From: Proteles cristata cristata
Taxonomy: Eukaryota; Chordata; Mammalia; Carnivora; Hyaenidae
Length of the DNA stretch: 64,000 bases
Reading direction: 5' to 3'
Assembly: GCA_017311185.1 (NCBI GenBank)
Contig: JAESUZ010000338.1
Coordinates: 885,158 to 949,157 of the forward strand
Both the position numbers and the translations under genes were made by a program. Under the pieces are notes generated by a model, which searched no databases, was not told the DNA's origin, and saw only the letters and a list, made by a program, of their open reading frames with translations. The first letter of the stretch is position 1, and the number at the start of each line of letters is the position of its first letter. Positions 22,846 through 32,240 of the stretch are shown piece after piece.

Positions 22846-22915
22846 TTCTCAACTGAGGAGGACTTGGAATCCCACCTCCCCTCCCTACCCTCACATTTGT
22901 CAATATCTGTTGTGT
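22846..22915 (+). repeat. Possible hAT (MER-class) DNA transposon fragment
   Basis: agtggttctcaactgaggag followed by tcacatttgtcaatatctg recalls the terminal portion of a mammalian hAT MER element. Short and uncertain. Confidence 0.35.
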
Positions 22916-24250
22916 TTTTAGGCCATCCTCCTTTGATAGCCTTCTAATCCTGCACTTGGATAAATATGATTATGCTTATTCTATCTGTAACCTATTAGCT
23001 TCTAATCATTAACTGGGAAAATTTTAATTAGGAAACTTTGTTTCTTAACTTATTCAGTAACAAGGTAGGAAAGGTGTTTTACTGCTAAGCAGCAAGCACA
23101 TATTAATGAAGATCTTTAATGGTATGATTAAAGCAAATGGTAGCTCAGGTCTTAAAGCATCATTTCTACATATATATCTTGCAGTGACAGGACATTTTCT
23201 GGATTAGCTTTTAATTTACTTAGACTTGAGTTATAGAAGAGTTAGTAAGAAAACAGAGGATTCCAGGATTAGATTTCTAAACAAATCAAATTTTTGGTTC
23301 AAGAAATTTATCTTAATAGATTATTGCATCTCTCCGTTTGGGATATGGCCACTTTGCTGAAGGATTTTGGGCAACTTTATTCTTGAGGTGAGCAAAATCT
23401 GACCACCTGTTACTTGCATGAACAAGCTCACATTTAAGTTTTCTTGCATGATGAAAACTATAAAATACTTCCTGGCAGTGATTAAAATATTAGACAATTA
23501 TTTCGTTTAGAAAAGAATTTGATTCACACAGGCTGAACTTCCAAATTTATGCCAATGATTAATTGAAGCTTTATTTGCATGTGATGTAATATTGTTTGAA
23601 GATTTCCATGTATTATAATAGTAAGAAAATAGTAGAATATATTGTAGCTTTACACACTGTTTCAAAACTGAAAGTTTAACTATATTCTGGTAGTTAATTG
23701 GAGATGTGGGGATGAGCATATTCAATTTGCACTGGACAATAATCAAGAGTCAAAAGGTGGCAAGGTTGGTGATGAAATAGATATTTTGTAATAAAAGTCT
23801 ATGTTAGCTAAAACTTTAATATTACATTATTCTCAAATTACAGGGAATGAAGTTGAGTGATGACTTTTTTTGTTTGTTTGTTTTTTGTTTTGTTTTGTTG
23901 GTCAACTTACCAGGAAATAACTCTTTCCCTTTCACCTGTTTTTTCTTACCTTAGACCCCTTCCCCTCAACCTGTATCTTTGTTCTCCCTTCTTAGTACAG
24001 GGTTGCATTAGAAAATAATAGCACAAATTATCATGAAGGAAAAATATTACAACACCTGACATAACTAGATTTTAAAATACTAGGTGAGTGGAACCCGTCA
24101 ATATCAATTTCGATACTCAATGTCTATGCCTTACTCTTGTGTTCTATACCTGCAAACGTTTTGGTCTCGATAACCAGTATAGTTTTTTGTTATGTTATCC
24201 TCAAGTATTTCTGTAGGTTTAAGATTTTGCCTTATTTGTTATTATTTGTT

Positions 24251-24300
<50 letters not shown>

Positions 24301-26376
24301 CTTTAAGACTATAATAGCACCTTGCCCTGAGGGAGCTTTCTAAAGCTTTTGAATTTCATAGCTGAGTCATTCATTACTAGTGAGAGTAGGAATGAAATTG
24401 TTTCTGATCCAACTCATCTCAGAAGTCAGTCCCATTGAATTTCTGTCATGGGAATGGGGCAAAGGTTAAACTTATTATCTGTGTAACCTAAGTTATGGGA
24501 GTTCTTGACTCATGCAAATGTCTCTACGGCTGGTCAGAAATTGACCATTCACTGAAAAAAAGATAAGAAAACGCATGCTTAGACTTACAGAAGCATCGCA
24601 TTTCTTCTGTGGGCTTATCTCCCATGAGATGAAGATGTCATTTAGGCTTGGTTTTCTGCCCTAAAATTAGCAACGTCCCTCCTTGGCATTCTTATCCCCA
24701 AAGATGTTAATTGTTCTTCCAGCGCTTTGTTTAATTTCTATGGGGTTGCTATTCTGTATGTCATCTGTCTTAGTGAGGTTCTGTCAGTGATCTATGAGGC
24801 AACTGATTGTTCCTGTCAGCCTACCTTAAAGATCCAATGAGAATGAACACCCCCCAAACTGTGCTTAAGCAACACTGACTTCTGATGTGTTCATTTTCAC
24901 GCCCCTCTTTGGCTACACTCTATTACTTTCATCTTATGTGCTATTTCATAATGTGACCTTAGTAATAATAATAAAAAAAAAACGCTACTTGAATTTCAAG
25001 TGGTAGTTGAGAGAAAGCAATGAAAATGGAGGAAAAGAAAGGAAAATAGATTTTCATTTTTAAGGCACTGCTTGTTATATGCAAGAGTGTTAATCACAGC
25101 CAGAATGAGACTTTCAAATCTCAACATAATACATCAGTGCCCCTGAGTCTCTGGTGAGGGAAATGTGTTTTTTATTTTATAGGAAACATAACTTCTTTAA
25201 TAACCTTGTTTTTCTTTGTTGTATAAAATATGAGTTTCTATATTTTTATTTAGTTTCTGGCTCACTTAGCTTACTGTAGTGTTTTTGGGGTTTTACACGA
25301 AATAGCACATGCTATTAAGACAATTGTCACTCTTAATAAGGGAGCATATGAAAACATATGTTTAAAATGTTCTAGTTGACTTCCTCAATTTTTGAAGGAC
25401 TTACTACTGACTGGGATGTGCTTTAAAATTAGACAATTCTATTAATTATACCCATTGTTTTGTGATAAATATATGCCCAGATAACATTTGCTTCCAAAAT
25501 TTTATGAAGCTAAAATGCTTACTGGTAATTTGTTAAAGGAATAATTTATATTTTGGCCTTTGTATTTTCTGCTCCAGCATTCTGCAGATTATAGTTGTTT
25601 TTAGGCTTCATTGCTTCAGGAAGTTTTTTGGCAGGGCATCATGCAGGTGCAATACAAAGTCAAGGTTTGACCTCTATTTTGTAAAAGCCAAAGCCCATTG
25701 AGAAAATGAAGCTAGCTGGATCGAAGAAGGAATGCAGAAGGGGAAAGTCTTTGAGGTCAAGGAGGTAGAAAGAAAGGGATTAGATTTTACTAGGCTAGGG
25801 AGAGGGGAATGTTCAGGAACTGGGTTTGCTTCTGCATAGAGGTGGGAGAAAGGGAGACTTTGGAGGTGAACGGAGCTGAGAACTCACAAGAAATAGGCAA
25901 AGGGAAAACTATTCTCACCCATTGGCTTTGTCCTCAGCTAGATAAAGGGATGAGAGAAAAATAGTTTATGTTCAGAAATACCTCTGTATCACTTTTCATC
26001 TCAATCATGTATCAAGCTAACTAACTAATCAAAGTGCTTTCAAAGTTGCAAAAGTACAATGCATTAGAATCCTACAATTCTCCTAACTTTTGTAATTGGT
26101 TAACTAATACTTAAATGTGTTCTCGACAAGTTTTAGCAGTGAAAATGTAAAGGGCCGGTAATCAATTTTCCAGATGGAAATTGTTGTTGCTAATGTCCAT
26201 ATAAAGTCCTTGAGAGAAGACTCAAGAGAAGGTTGAGGCAGAGCAGGTCTTCGGTGTCTCCTACAGCCAATATGCCTCCCTAACACTGACACCATTAGCT
26301 ACAGTGCACACCACCTTCATTGTGTTCCCCAGAAAACATTTCCTCTCCTGACTTTAGACTTGGCCCAATGGTATGA
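22916..26376. other. Unique AT-rich DNA, no SINE, no gene seen
   Basis: About 3.5 kb with no recognisable SINE, L1 or coding region. It holds a T/G-rich run at 23866-23900 and the (TG)21 microsatellite listed separately. Frames at 23507-23746 (-), 24137-24343 (+) and 26104-26295 (-) are unremarkable. Confidence 0.55.
24255..24296. repeat. (TG)21 microsatellite
   Basis: Forty-two bases of uninterrupted TG followed by cgtg. Encodes the Val/Cys run of the overlapping frame. Confidence 0.97.
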
Positions 26377-26460
26377 GGTATTATATTATTAATATATACT
26401 ATTATATTATTATTGGTATATGGTATTATACCATTATTAATGGTATATATTATATTATCA
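26377..26460. repeat. (TAT)/(TA)-rich low-complexity tract
   Basis: Irregular tattat, attaat and ggtatat units. AT content is close to complete. Confidence 0.85.
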
Positions 26461-26477
26461 ATGCAGTAAACGTATTG

Positions 26478-26690
26478 TTAATGTTTATTTATTTGAGAGG
26501 GAGAGAGAGAGAGGGAGAGGGAGAGAGAGAGAGAAAAAATGCACAAGTCGGGGGGGGGGGTGCAGAGAGAGAGGAAGAGAAAACCCCAAGCAGTGCAGGG
26601 CCCAACAGAGGGCTCGAGACCATGAACTGTGAGATCATGACCTGAGCCAAAATCAAGAGTTAGACACTTAACTGACTGTGCCACCCATGC
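26478..26690 (-). mobile_element. Can-SINE, old copy
   Basis: aatgtttatttatttgagag, long GA tract, a G-run (ggggggggg) at about 26550, gatcatgacctgagcc, and end gtgccacccatgcac. TSD uncertain. Confidence 0.92.
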
Positions 26691-26692
26691 AC

Positions 26693-27442
26693 TGTAATAA
26701 AATATGGTTTTTGACTTGTATCTGTTTGTTTGTTAGTCTACAAGGGAGTGTGCAAGCGGCACACACACATTATAATGACTTACCTGCGTGGGTAAATTAA
26801 ATTCTGTTCCTGTTTCCTGGTTTTTCTATTATTCCTCCTCTACTAACTCTTCTGGGGGGTTCAAGACAAATTTTGCTTTATCTGTAGCTGAAGCTCTGCA
26901 TTGCTGTCCTGTCCTTCTATTCTGCTGGGAAGATTTTAACACACATTTGTAAAAACGCTTAACCTCACTATGTTCTTCAAGAGTGGAGCCTAAAACCAAA
27001 GGCATTAGGTCTGATGCAAGTTTAGGGCAAGTCTAAGACTGAGGGTTGCCTTGGAAAAAATGACTCTGAACTTCAGCACCTGGTGGTTGACACACATTGT
27101 GGCTGTCAGCTTGAATCGAAGCTGGAACCCCTGAGAGGGGTCAATTTAATCTAAGAAACTGGACTTTGGGATCAGACAAGAAAATTCTTACAGACAGGAA
27201 ATGTTAAGAGGCAGTTACTAAAGTTACTAATAAGAGTGTAGCTTGTATAAATTTAGAAATAAACCAGAAGTATAATGAGTCATATTACTTTCAGTTTTTA
27301 TCTTGTGTGTCTTTTCTGTGATTCCTCCCACCACCAACTTATTGGGAAGATATCTGCTGGCATAGGATCCGTTATAATAACACAAACATTTAAAATATTA
27401 TCAGTGGTAGTGGATATAAAGAGCTCCATAATTTTATGATTT
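26693..27442. other. Unique sequence, nothing recognised
   Basis: About 750 bases without a recognisable repeat or ORF. Confidence 0.55.
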
Positions 27443-27457
27443 AAGATTGCCTTTTGG

Positions 27458-27673
27458 GGGCACCTGGGTGGCTTAGTCGGTTAAGCGTCCGACTTTCGCT
27501 TAGGTCATGATCTCGCAGTTCGTGGGTTCGAGCCCAGCGTCGGACTCTGTGCTGACTGCCAGCTCAGAGCCTGGAGTCTATTTCGGAGTCTGTGTCTCCT
27601 CCCTCTCTCTCTGACCCTCCCCTGCTCATGCTGTCTCTCTCTCTCTCTCCTAGAAATAAATTAAAAAAAAAAA
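27458..27673 (+). mobile_element. Can-SINE, 5' unit of composite
   Basis: Young subfamily: gcttagtcggttaagcgtcc, tttcgcttaggtcatgatct, gctgactgccagctcag, cctagaaataaatt plus A-run to 27673. It differs from the downstream unit at several sites (cagttcg, agcccagcgtcgga, tatttcggagtctgtgtctc), so this is not a simple tandem duplication. Confidence 0.96.
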
Positions 27674-27730
27674 TCGTATGTCGTGATCCGACGTGTACAG
27701 AGAATCATGTGATTAAAAGAATCCAGTGAA
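27674..27730. other. 57-bp spacer between the paired SINEs
   Basis: CpG-bearing single-copy-looking sequence beginning tcgtatgtcgtgatccgacg and ending aatccagtgaa. It matches no other part of the window and is probably carried from the source locus. Confidence 0.7.
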
Positions 27731-27940
27731 GGGGCGCCTGGGTGGCTTAGTCGGTTAAGCGTCCGACTTTCGCTCAGGTCATGATCTCACGGTTCGTGGG
27801 TTCGAGCCCCGCGTCGGGCTCTGTGCTGACTGCCAGCTCAGAGCCTGGAGCCTGTTTCAGTCTGTGACTCCCTCTCTCTCTGACCCTCCCCTGCTCATGC
27901 TGTCTCTCTCTCTCTCCTAGAAATAAATTAAAAAAAAAAA
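27731..27940 (+). mobile_element. Can-SINE, 3' unit of composite
   Basis: Young subfamily with intact ggttcgtgggttcgagcc and gcgtcgggctctgtgctg, gtttcagtctgtgactccc, and cctagaaataaatt with a long A-run that joins directly to the 3' TSD copy. Confidence 0.96.
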
Positions 27941-27955
27941 AAGATTGCCTTTTGG

Positions 27956-28478
27956 CACTATTATGATGTTATTGGGACCAGGGATCAAAATTCAGTGTCA
28001 AAATTTCATTCTGTACTCTCACTCTAGGGCTTTCCAAGGTATGATGTATAGATGCACGCAGGGAAACAAAGCTTTTATCCAAGAATTGTTTGTTACAACT
28101 AAGAAAAAGCCATGTATCCCAATTTACAAAAGCGTTTTACCAAGTCCGATACCTCCATTTGGGGCACCTGGAAACAGTGCACGCAGAGTGTGAGAGGAGC
28201 AAGGAGGGGAAAAGGTGTGGATGGAGGACACTGGTTGGAGGATCCTCTCACCTACTATGTGCATGGGGCAAAAGGAAAGAAACCCAGCCCGGCCGCAGGG
28301 AGAGTCCGGATCTTACACAGGTCACATGGGGACAGTGAAGAGCAAGGCCATCCCTGTGGTCACGTGTCACATCACAGTGTCCTGAACTCAGAACCTTTAG
28401 ATGATGGGCTGCAGTGCTGTGCTCTCCTTACCTTATGATGAAGAATTATGTAACAAGGAAAACAAAGTTTTTCCTCTA
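27956..28478. other. Unique sequence, no gene accepted
   Basis: Overlapping plus-strand frames in all three phases (27945-28438) imply no selected frame. The segment is moderately GC-rich around 28200-28400. Confidence 0.5.
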
Positions 28479-28494
28479 AAATGGAAAGTGGCAC

Positions 28495-28689
28495 GGGGCA
28501 CCTGGGTGCCTCAGGTGGATAAGCGTCTGACTTCGGTTCAGGTCATGACCTTGCTGTTCCAGAGTTCGACCCCCGCATCACGCTCTGTGCTTACAACACA
28601 GAGCCTGGAAGCCGCTTCAGATTCTCTTTCTCCCTCTCTCTCTGCCCCTCCTCTGCTCACACTCTTACCCTTTCTCAAAAATAAACATT
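28495..28689 (+). mobile_element. Can-SINE, 16-bp TSD
   Basis: ggggcacctgggtgcctcag, ggttccagagttcg variant, tail aaaaataaacatt. The TSD aaatggaaa(g/c)(t/g)ggcac is at 28479-28494 and 28690-28705. Confidence 0.94.
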
Positions 28690-28705
28690 AAATGGAAACG
28701 GGCAC

Positions 28706-29093
28706 AATATCACTATAAGTGAACTGTTTTGTTGTTTATTTTATTTTAAGGGCAATGGATAAGCATGCAAATATCTAACTACACAGATTGGGAATGTCCT
28801 GTACTGTATGAGAGTTACTGAGCAGAGGCCCTATTGTATGCATTTGACCTTATTTGTTCAAATTCTGCAGCGACTGCGGAGCATGGACTCCTCCTGGATT
28901 CCAGGAAGGGGCGGGGAAAGCAGGAACTTCACAAGCACTGTTTGTGCAATGTCATAGTCAAGTCGGCACAGCGCCCGAGAACGTGTGGCAGACATAGTTC
29001 TCCTATGAGTCCACCAACCCTCAACGCCATTCTACGTTTACGACACTCTCGATTCTTTCCCTACAGTTGTTTACAGCGAAGGATCATCACCTT
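28706..29093. other. Unique sequence, no gene seen
   Basis: Frame 28834-29136 (+) runs into a SINE T-run and shows no known domain. A small CpG-bearing patch lies near 28870-29050. Confidence 0.5.
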
Positions 29094-29110
29094 TACCTTC
29101 CCACATTTTT

Positions 29111-29324
29111 TTTTTAAATGTTTTATTTATTTCTAGGAGAGAGAGAGAGACAGCGCGAGCAGGGGAGGGTCAGAGAGAGAGGGAGACACAGAATCTGAAG
29201 CAGGCTCCAGGCTCTGAGCTGGCAGTCAGCACAGAGCCCGACGCGGGGCCCGAACCCACTAACCGCGAGATCATGACCTAAGCGAAAGTCGGACGCTTAA
29301 CCGACTAAGCCACCCAGGCGCCCC
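29111..29324 (-). mobile_element. Can-SINE, young copy, 17-bp TSD
   Basis: ttatttctaggagagagag, gacgcggggcccgaaccc, and gcgaaagtcggacgcttaac ending cacccaggcgcccc. The exact TSD taccttcccacattttt is at 29094-29110 and 29325-29341. Confidence 0.97.
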
Positions 29325-29564
29325 TACCTTCCCACATTTTTAAACAGACCGCATTGTATGTTGTGCTTCGCTAATATCATGAGAAAAAGAATCAAAGCAT
29401 GTTGTCCATCGAGCAGTGAAAACTGTCATTTTAAGAAAAAATGTATTTTTTCATGGTTAGACAGGCATCTTCTACCTACAAACGTATATTAACCCAGAGC
29501 CTACAAAACAGGAGAGCAGGCTTTGAACAGCATAGCTGTCACAAGTGAAACACCATAGTGTATC

Positions 29565-29920
29565 TGTTTTCTATGAATGCTATAACAAGGTACACAAGCT
29601 TAGTACCATCTTACCGTTTTGCAGGTCAGAAGGCTGAAGTGGATCTCCCAGGGCTAAGAGCAACGCGTTTGCATGGCTGCCTTCTTGTAGTGGTTCTTGG
29701 GAGGAATCATTCCCTTGCCTTTTCTAGCTTCTAGAAGGTGTTTGCATCCTTCTTCTGCCATCTGCAAAGCCAGCAGTAGGAGGTCATGTTCCTCTCACGC
29801 TGCGATCAGCTCTTGTTCTCGCTTTCTTTCCCCTGTTTTCTACCCAGAGCAACCTCAGTGATTACACTGGCCCCACCTGGGTAATCCAGGTGTAACGACT
29901 ATCAAATTCACATTTGTTAA
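29565..29920 (-). repeat. MLT1-like LTR, part one (split)
   Basis: tgtatctgttttctatgaat, gctataacaaggtacac, tctgccatctgcaaagccag and ggccccacctgggtaatcca fit the first two thirds of an antisense MLT1-type LTR. The remaining third appears at 30693-30805. Confidence 0.65.
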
Positions 29921-30477
29921 GTGGAGTACACACTACCAGATGGTGAGATGAGTTTCAATAGCAAATCAAATAAAGAAGTTTAGTGCTTACAGGTCCTGGA
30001 GGAGGCATACGTGGCGTGCCTTGCGAGGCCACGCAGGGCTATCAAGGCAGTGTGCACATAGAGAGCACATGGACCCAGAACACATGGCTTTATTAGGGCC
30101 CATGGGTGGAGCGCTGCCATGTTCCCAGGCGAAGCCTGGATTAGACAATCCAAACCCCAGCGGGCAGTTTTGGTAGCTCTGTGAGGCTCTCCTTCTAAGA
30201 AGAGCACAAAGGGATGTCCCAAGTATGCAGGGCAAGGTTGGCGATTACCAAGGCTGCTGGAGAAGACGTGGCAGGAACTGACATGTTTTTGTCACATTGG
30301 GGGCTGCTATCTAAGGCAAATACTTGCATGAGCGAGTGGCTTAATGTCAGGGTAAGAACTCCACGGGCCACTTGGTCAGATAAATCAACAGATGCTGAGG
30401 CAGCAATACCAGAGAGTAGATCAGCTGAACATGAGGCCGGGATACTCACCCACCTCAGTGTCACCTGATTGGCATTC
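29921..30477. other. Unidentified GC/CpG-rich insert within the LTR
   Basis: Roughly 550 bases, richer in CpG than the neighbourhood (ggcgtgccttgcgaggccac, gagcgctgcc, gaggccgggatac). Several frames are open on both strands (29980-30235 and 30195-30464 on -, 30214-30468 on +), none recognisable. On the minus strand, aataaagccatgtg near 30088 could be a poly-A signal, so this may be another LTR. That is inference only. Confidence 0.35.
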
Positions 30478-30692
30478 CTTTTTTTTTTTTAATGTTTTAA
30501 TTTATTTTTTGAGAGAGAGAGAGAGAGACAGTGTCAGCAGGGGAGGGTCAGAGAGAGAGGGAGACAAAGAATTCAAAGCTCCAGGCTCTGAGCTGTGGGC
30601 ACAGAGCCCAATACGGGGTTTGAACCCATGAACTGTGAGATATAACCTGAGCTGAAGTCGGATGCCCAACGAACTGAACCACCCAGGCGCCC
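30478..30692 (-). mobile_element. Can-SINE
   Basis: T-run, aatgttttaatttatttttt, GA tract, gagatataacctgagctg, and end gaaccacccaggcgccc. The TSD ctgatt(g/a)gcattc is at 30465-30477 and 30693-30705. Confidence 0.95.
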
Positions 30693-30805
30693 CTGATTAG
30701 CATTCTTAATTGCATCTGCCACCTTAATTCCCCTGTGCTATGTAAGGTGGCATAGTCACAGGTCGGCGAGATTAGGATGTGGGCAACATAAGGGGGCCTC
30801 GTCCA
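30693..30805 (-). repeat. MLT1-like LTR, part two
   Basis: attgcatctgccaccttaat, tgctatgtaaggtggcatag, cacaggtcggcgagattagg and atgtgggcaacat are the expected terminal third of the antisense LTR begun at 29565. Confidence 0.6.
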
Positions 30806-31139
30806 CACAAACTATATGAGAGAACATGTAATCATATGAAAATCAAATATGGAAGCAATATCCTTCCTCAATATCATGGTTCCCAACGAGCAATTTTCAT
30901 TTATGATTAAAGTGTTGATGTGAGGTCAGAAAAGGTGTAAAAGAGGAAATGGAGAGAGAGAAGAGAAGGGAAGAGAAAGATAGCTCAAAAAATGAAATTA
31001 AAAGGAAAAGCATCTCTAAGCCAGTCATGTGTATAAAACTATCACATGAGAGAGGTTATGTTGCAGAGATGGTTGGCCTCACCTACGGGTGTGCAGACAG
31101 GGCGGAGCTGCTGAAGCCACCCCATACTCCCTGAAAATG
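30806..31139. other. Unique sequence
   Basis: A purine-rich patch lies at 30945-31010. No gene seen. Confidence 0.5.
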
Positions 31140-31154
31140 AATCTGCATGTTACT

Positions 31155-31323
31155 GGGGCACCTGGGGGGACTCAGTCAGTTAAGTGTCTGGCTCTTGATT
31201 TCGCCTCAGGTCATAATCCCATGGATCAGGAGTTTGAGCCCTGCATTGGGCTCTGCGCTGACAATGTAAAGTCTGTTTAGGTTCTCTCTCTCTGCTCCTC
31301 CCCTGCTCCCAAATTTGAGGTGC

Positions 31324-31396
<73 letters not shown>

Positions 31397-31412
31397 CAAA
31401 TAAACTAAAAAA
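31155..31412 (+). mobile_element. Can-SINE with (AACT)11 tail
   Basis: ggggcacctggggggactcag, gtctggctcttgatttcg (older subfamily), a CT domain, then an AACT microsatellite and caaataaactaaaaaaaa. The TSD aatctgcatg is at 31140-31149 and 31413-31422. Confidence 0.94.
31354..31397. repeat. (AACT)11 microsatellite
   Basis: Forty-four bases of perfect tetranucleotide repeat in the SINE tail. Confidence 0.96.
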
Positions 31413-31494
31413 AATCTGCATGAACCATACGGACGTGCTGTGTAGTCATTCCTAGTTGAGAAACGCAGGCATAGTTAACCGTGTGGCTCATTCT

Positions 31495-31705
31495 ACACAG
31501 TGCAGTATTCAGAAGTATGGGCTTTAGGTTAAAGGATATGTAATTTGAAATTCCCACCCTTGCTACCATGAGGAGGTTCTGAGCTTCTCCAAACCGCTGT
31601 CATCTAATAGGTAAAATAGGTTAATCACCTACATAAGGGCAGTTGAATGGTATGAATGGAACAGCACCTGCAAGCTGGTTACAACACCTGATAAGTGTTA
31701 GTGAC
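31495..31705 (-). repeat. MIR SINE, antisense
   Basis: agaagtatgggctttagg, ccatgaggaggttctgagct, aataggtaaaataggttaat and ctgataagtgttagtg follow the antisense MIR consensus order. Ancient and diverged. Confidence 0.75.
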
Positions 31706-31739
31706 TTATATCACCACCATGGACAAAGCGCGCTGTGGT

Positions 31740-32240
31740 GGAAAGTGGGTGAATCTAGGAATGGAGACTCGTGTCCTCCAGGCTAGATGCTTACTGGCTG
31801 TGGGATTTTCATTAATGGCTATGTTCTGAACCGATATTTTCTCAAGTGTTAAAATGGGATAAAAATGCTAATGTGAGAGTCATTTAAAAAGCAACATTGT
31901 CAAGTGCTCTTAACAGGATACTTTTAAAGTATACTTTAGGGGTGCCTGGGTGGCTTAGTCGGTTAAGCGTCCGACTTTCGCTTAGGTCATGATTTCGCGG
32001 TTCGTGGGTTCGAGCCCCGCGTCGGGCTCTGCGCTGACTGCCACCTCGGAGCCTGGAGCCTGTTTCAGTCTGTGACTCCCTCTCTCTCTGAACTTCCCCT
32101 GCTCACGCTGTCTCTCTCTCTCTCTCTCTCTCTCTTAGAAATAAATAAAACATTAAAAAAAATTAAAAAAAATAAAGTATACTTTAAAATGATAAAAAAG
32201 GTAAATAATAATATAAATGCGAGCTATTAGTATTGTCATC
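31740..32240 (-). repeat. MIR SINE split by a young Can-SINE
   Basis: ctagatgcttactggctgtg, ttttctcaagtgttaaaatg and gggataaaaatgctaatgtg occupy 31740-31938. The terminal taaatgcgagctattagtat resumes at 32187-32240 after the Can-SINE. Confidence 0.75.
31939..32173 (+). mobile_element. Can-SINE, young copy, 13-bp TSD
   Basis: ggcttagtcggttaagcgtc, ttcgcttaggtcatgatttc, gactgccacctcggagcctgg, and ttagaaataaataaaacatt. The exact TSD aaagtatacttta, itself a near-palindrome, is at 31926-31938 and 32174-32186. Confidence 0.97.

Larger units (their letters stand above)
27443..27955 (+). mobile_element. Composite insertion: SINE, 57-bp spacer, SINE in one TSD
   Basis: The perfect 15-bp repeat aagattgccttttgg stands at 27443-27457 and 27941-27955. 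It encloses two complete young SINEs and the intervening 57 bases. Neither SINE has a TSD of its own against the spacer. The whole block therefore looks like one retrotransposition event. Confidence 0.85.

Noticed and set aside
27945..28438. Three overlapping plus-strand frames suggested as an exon
   Set aside because: All three phases are open for stretches, there is no preferred frame, and no splice-site pair is convincing.
31354..31397. Regular short repeats considered as a CRISPR-like array
   Set aside because: Plain tetranucleotide microsatellite without spacers, in a vertebrate SINE tail.
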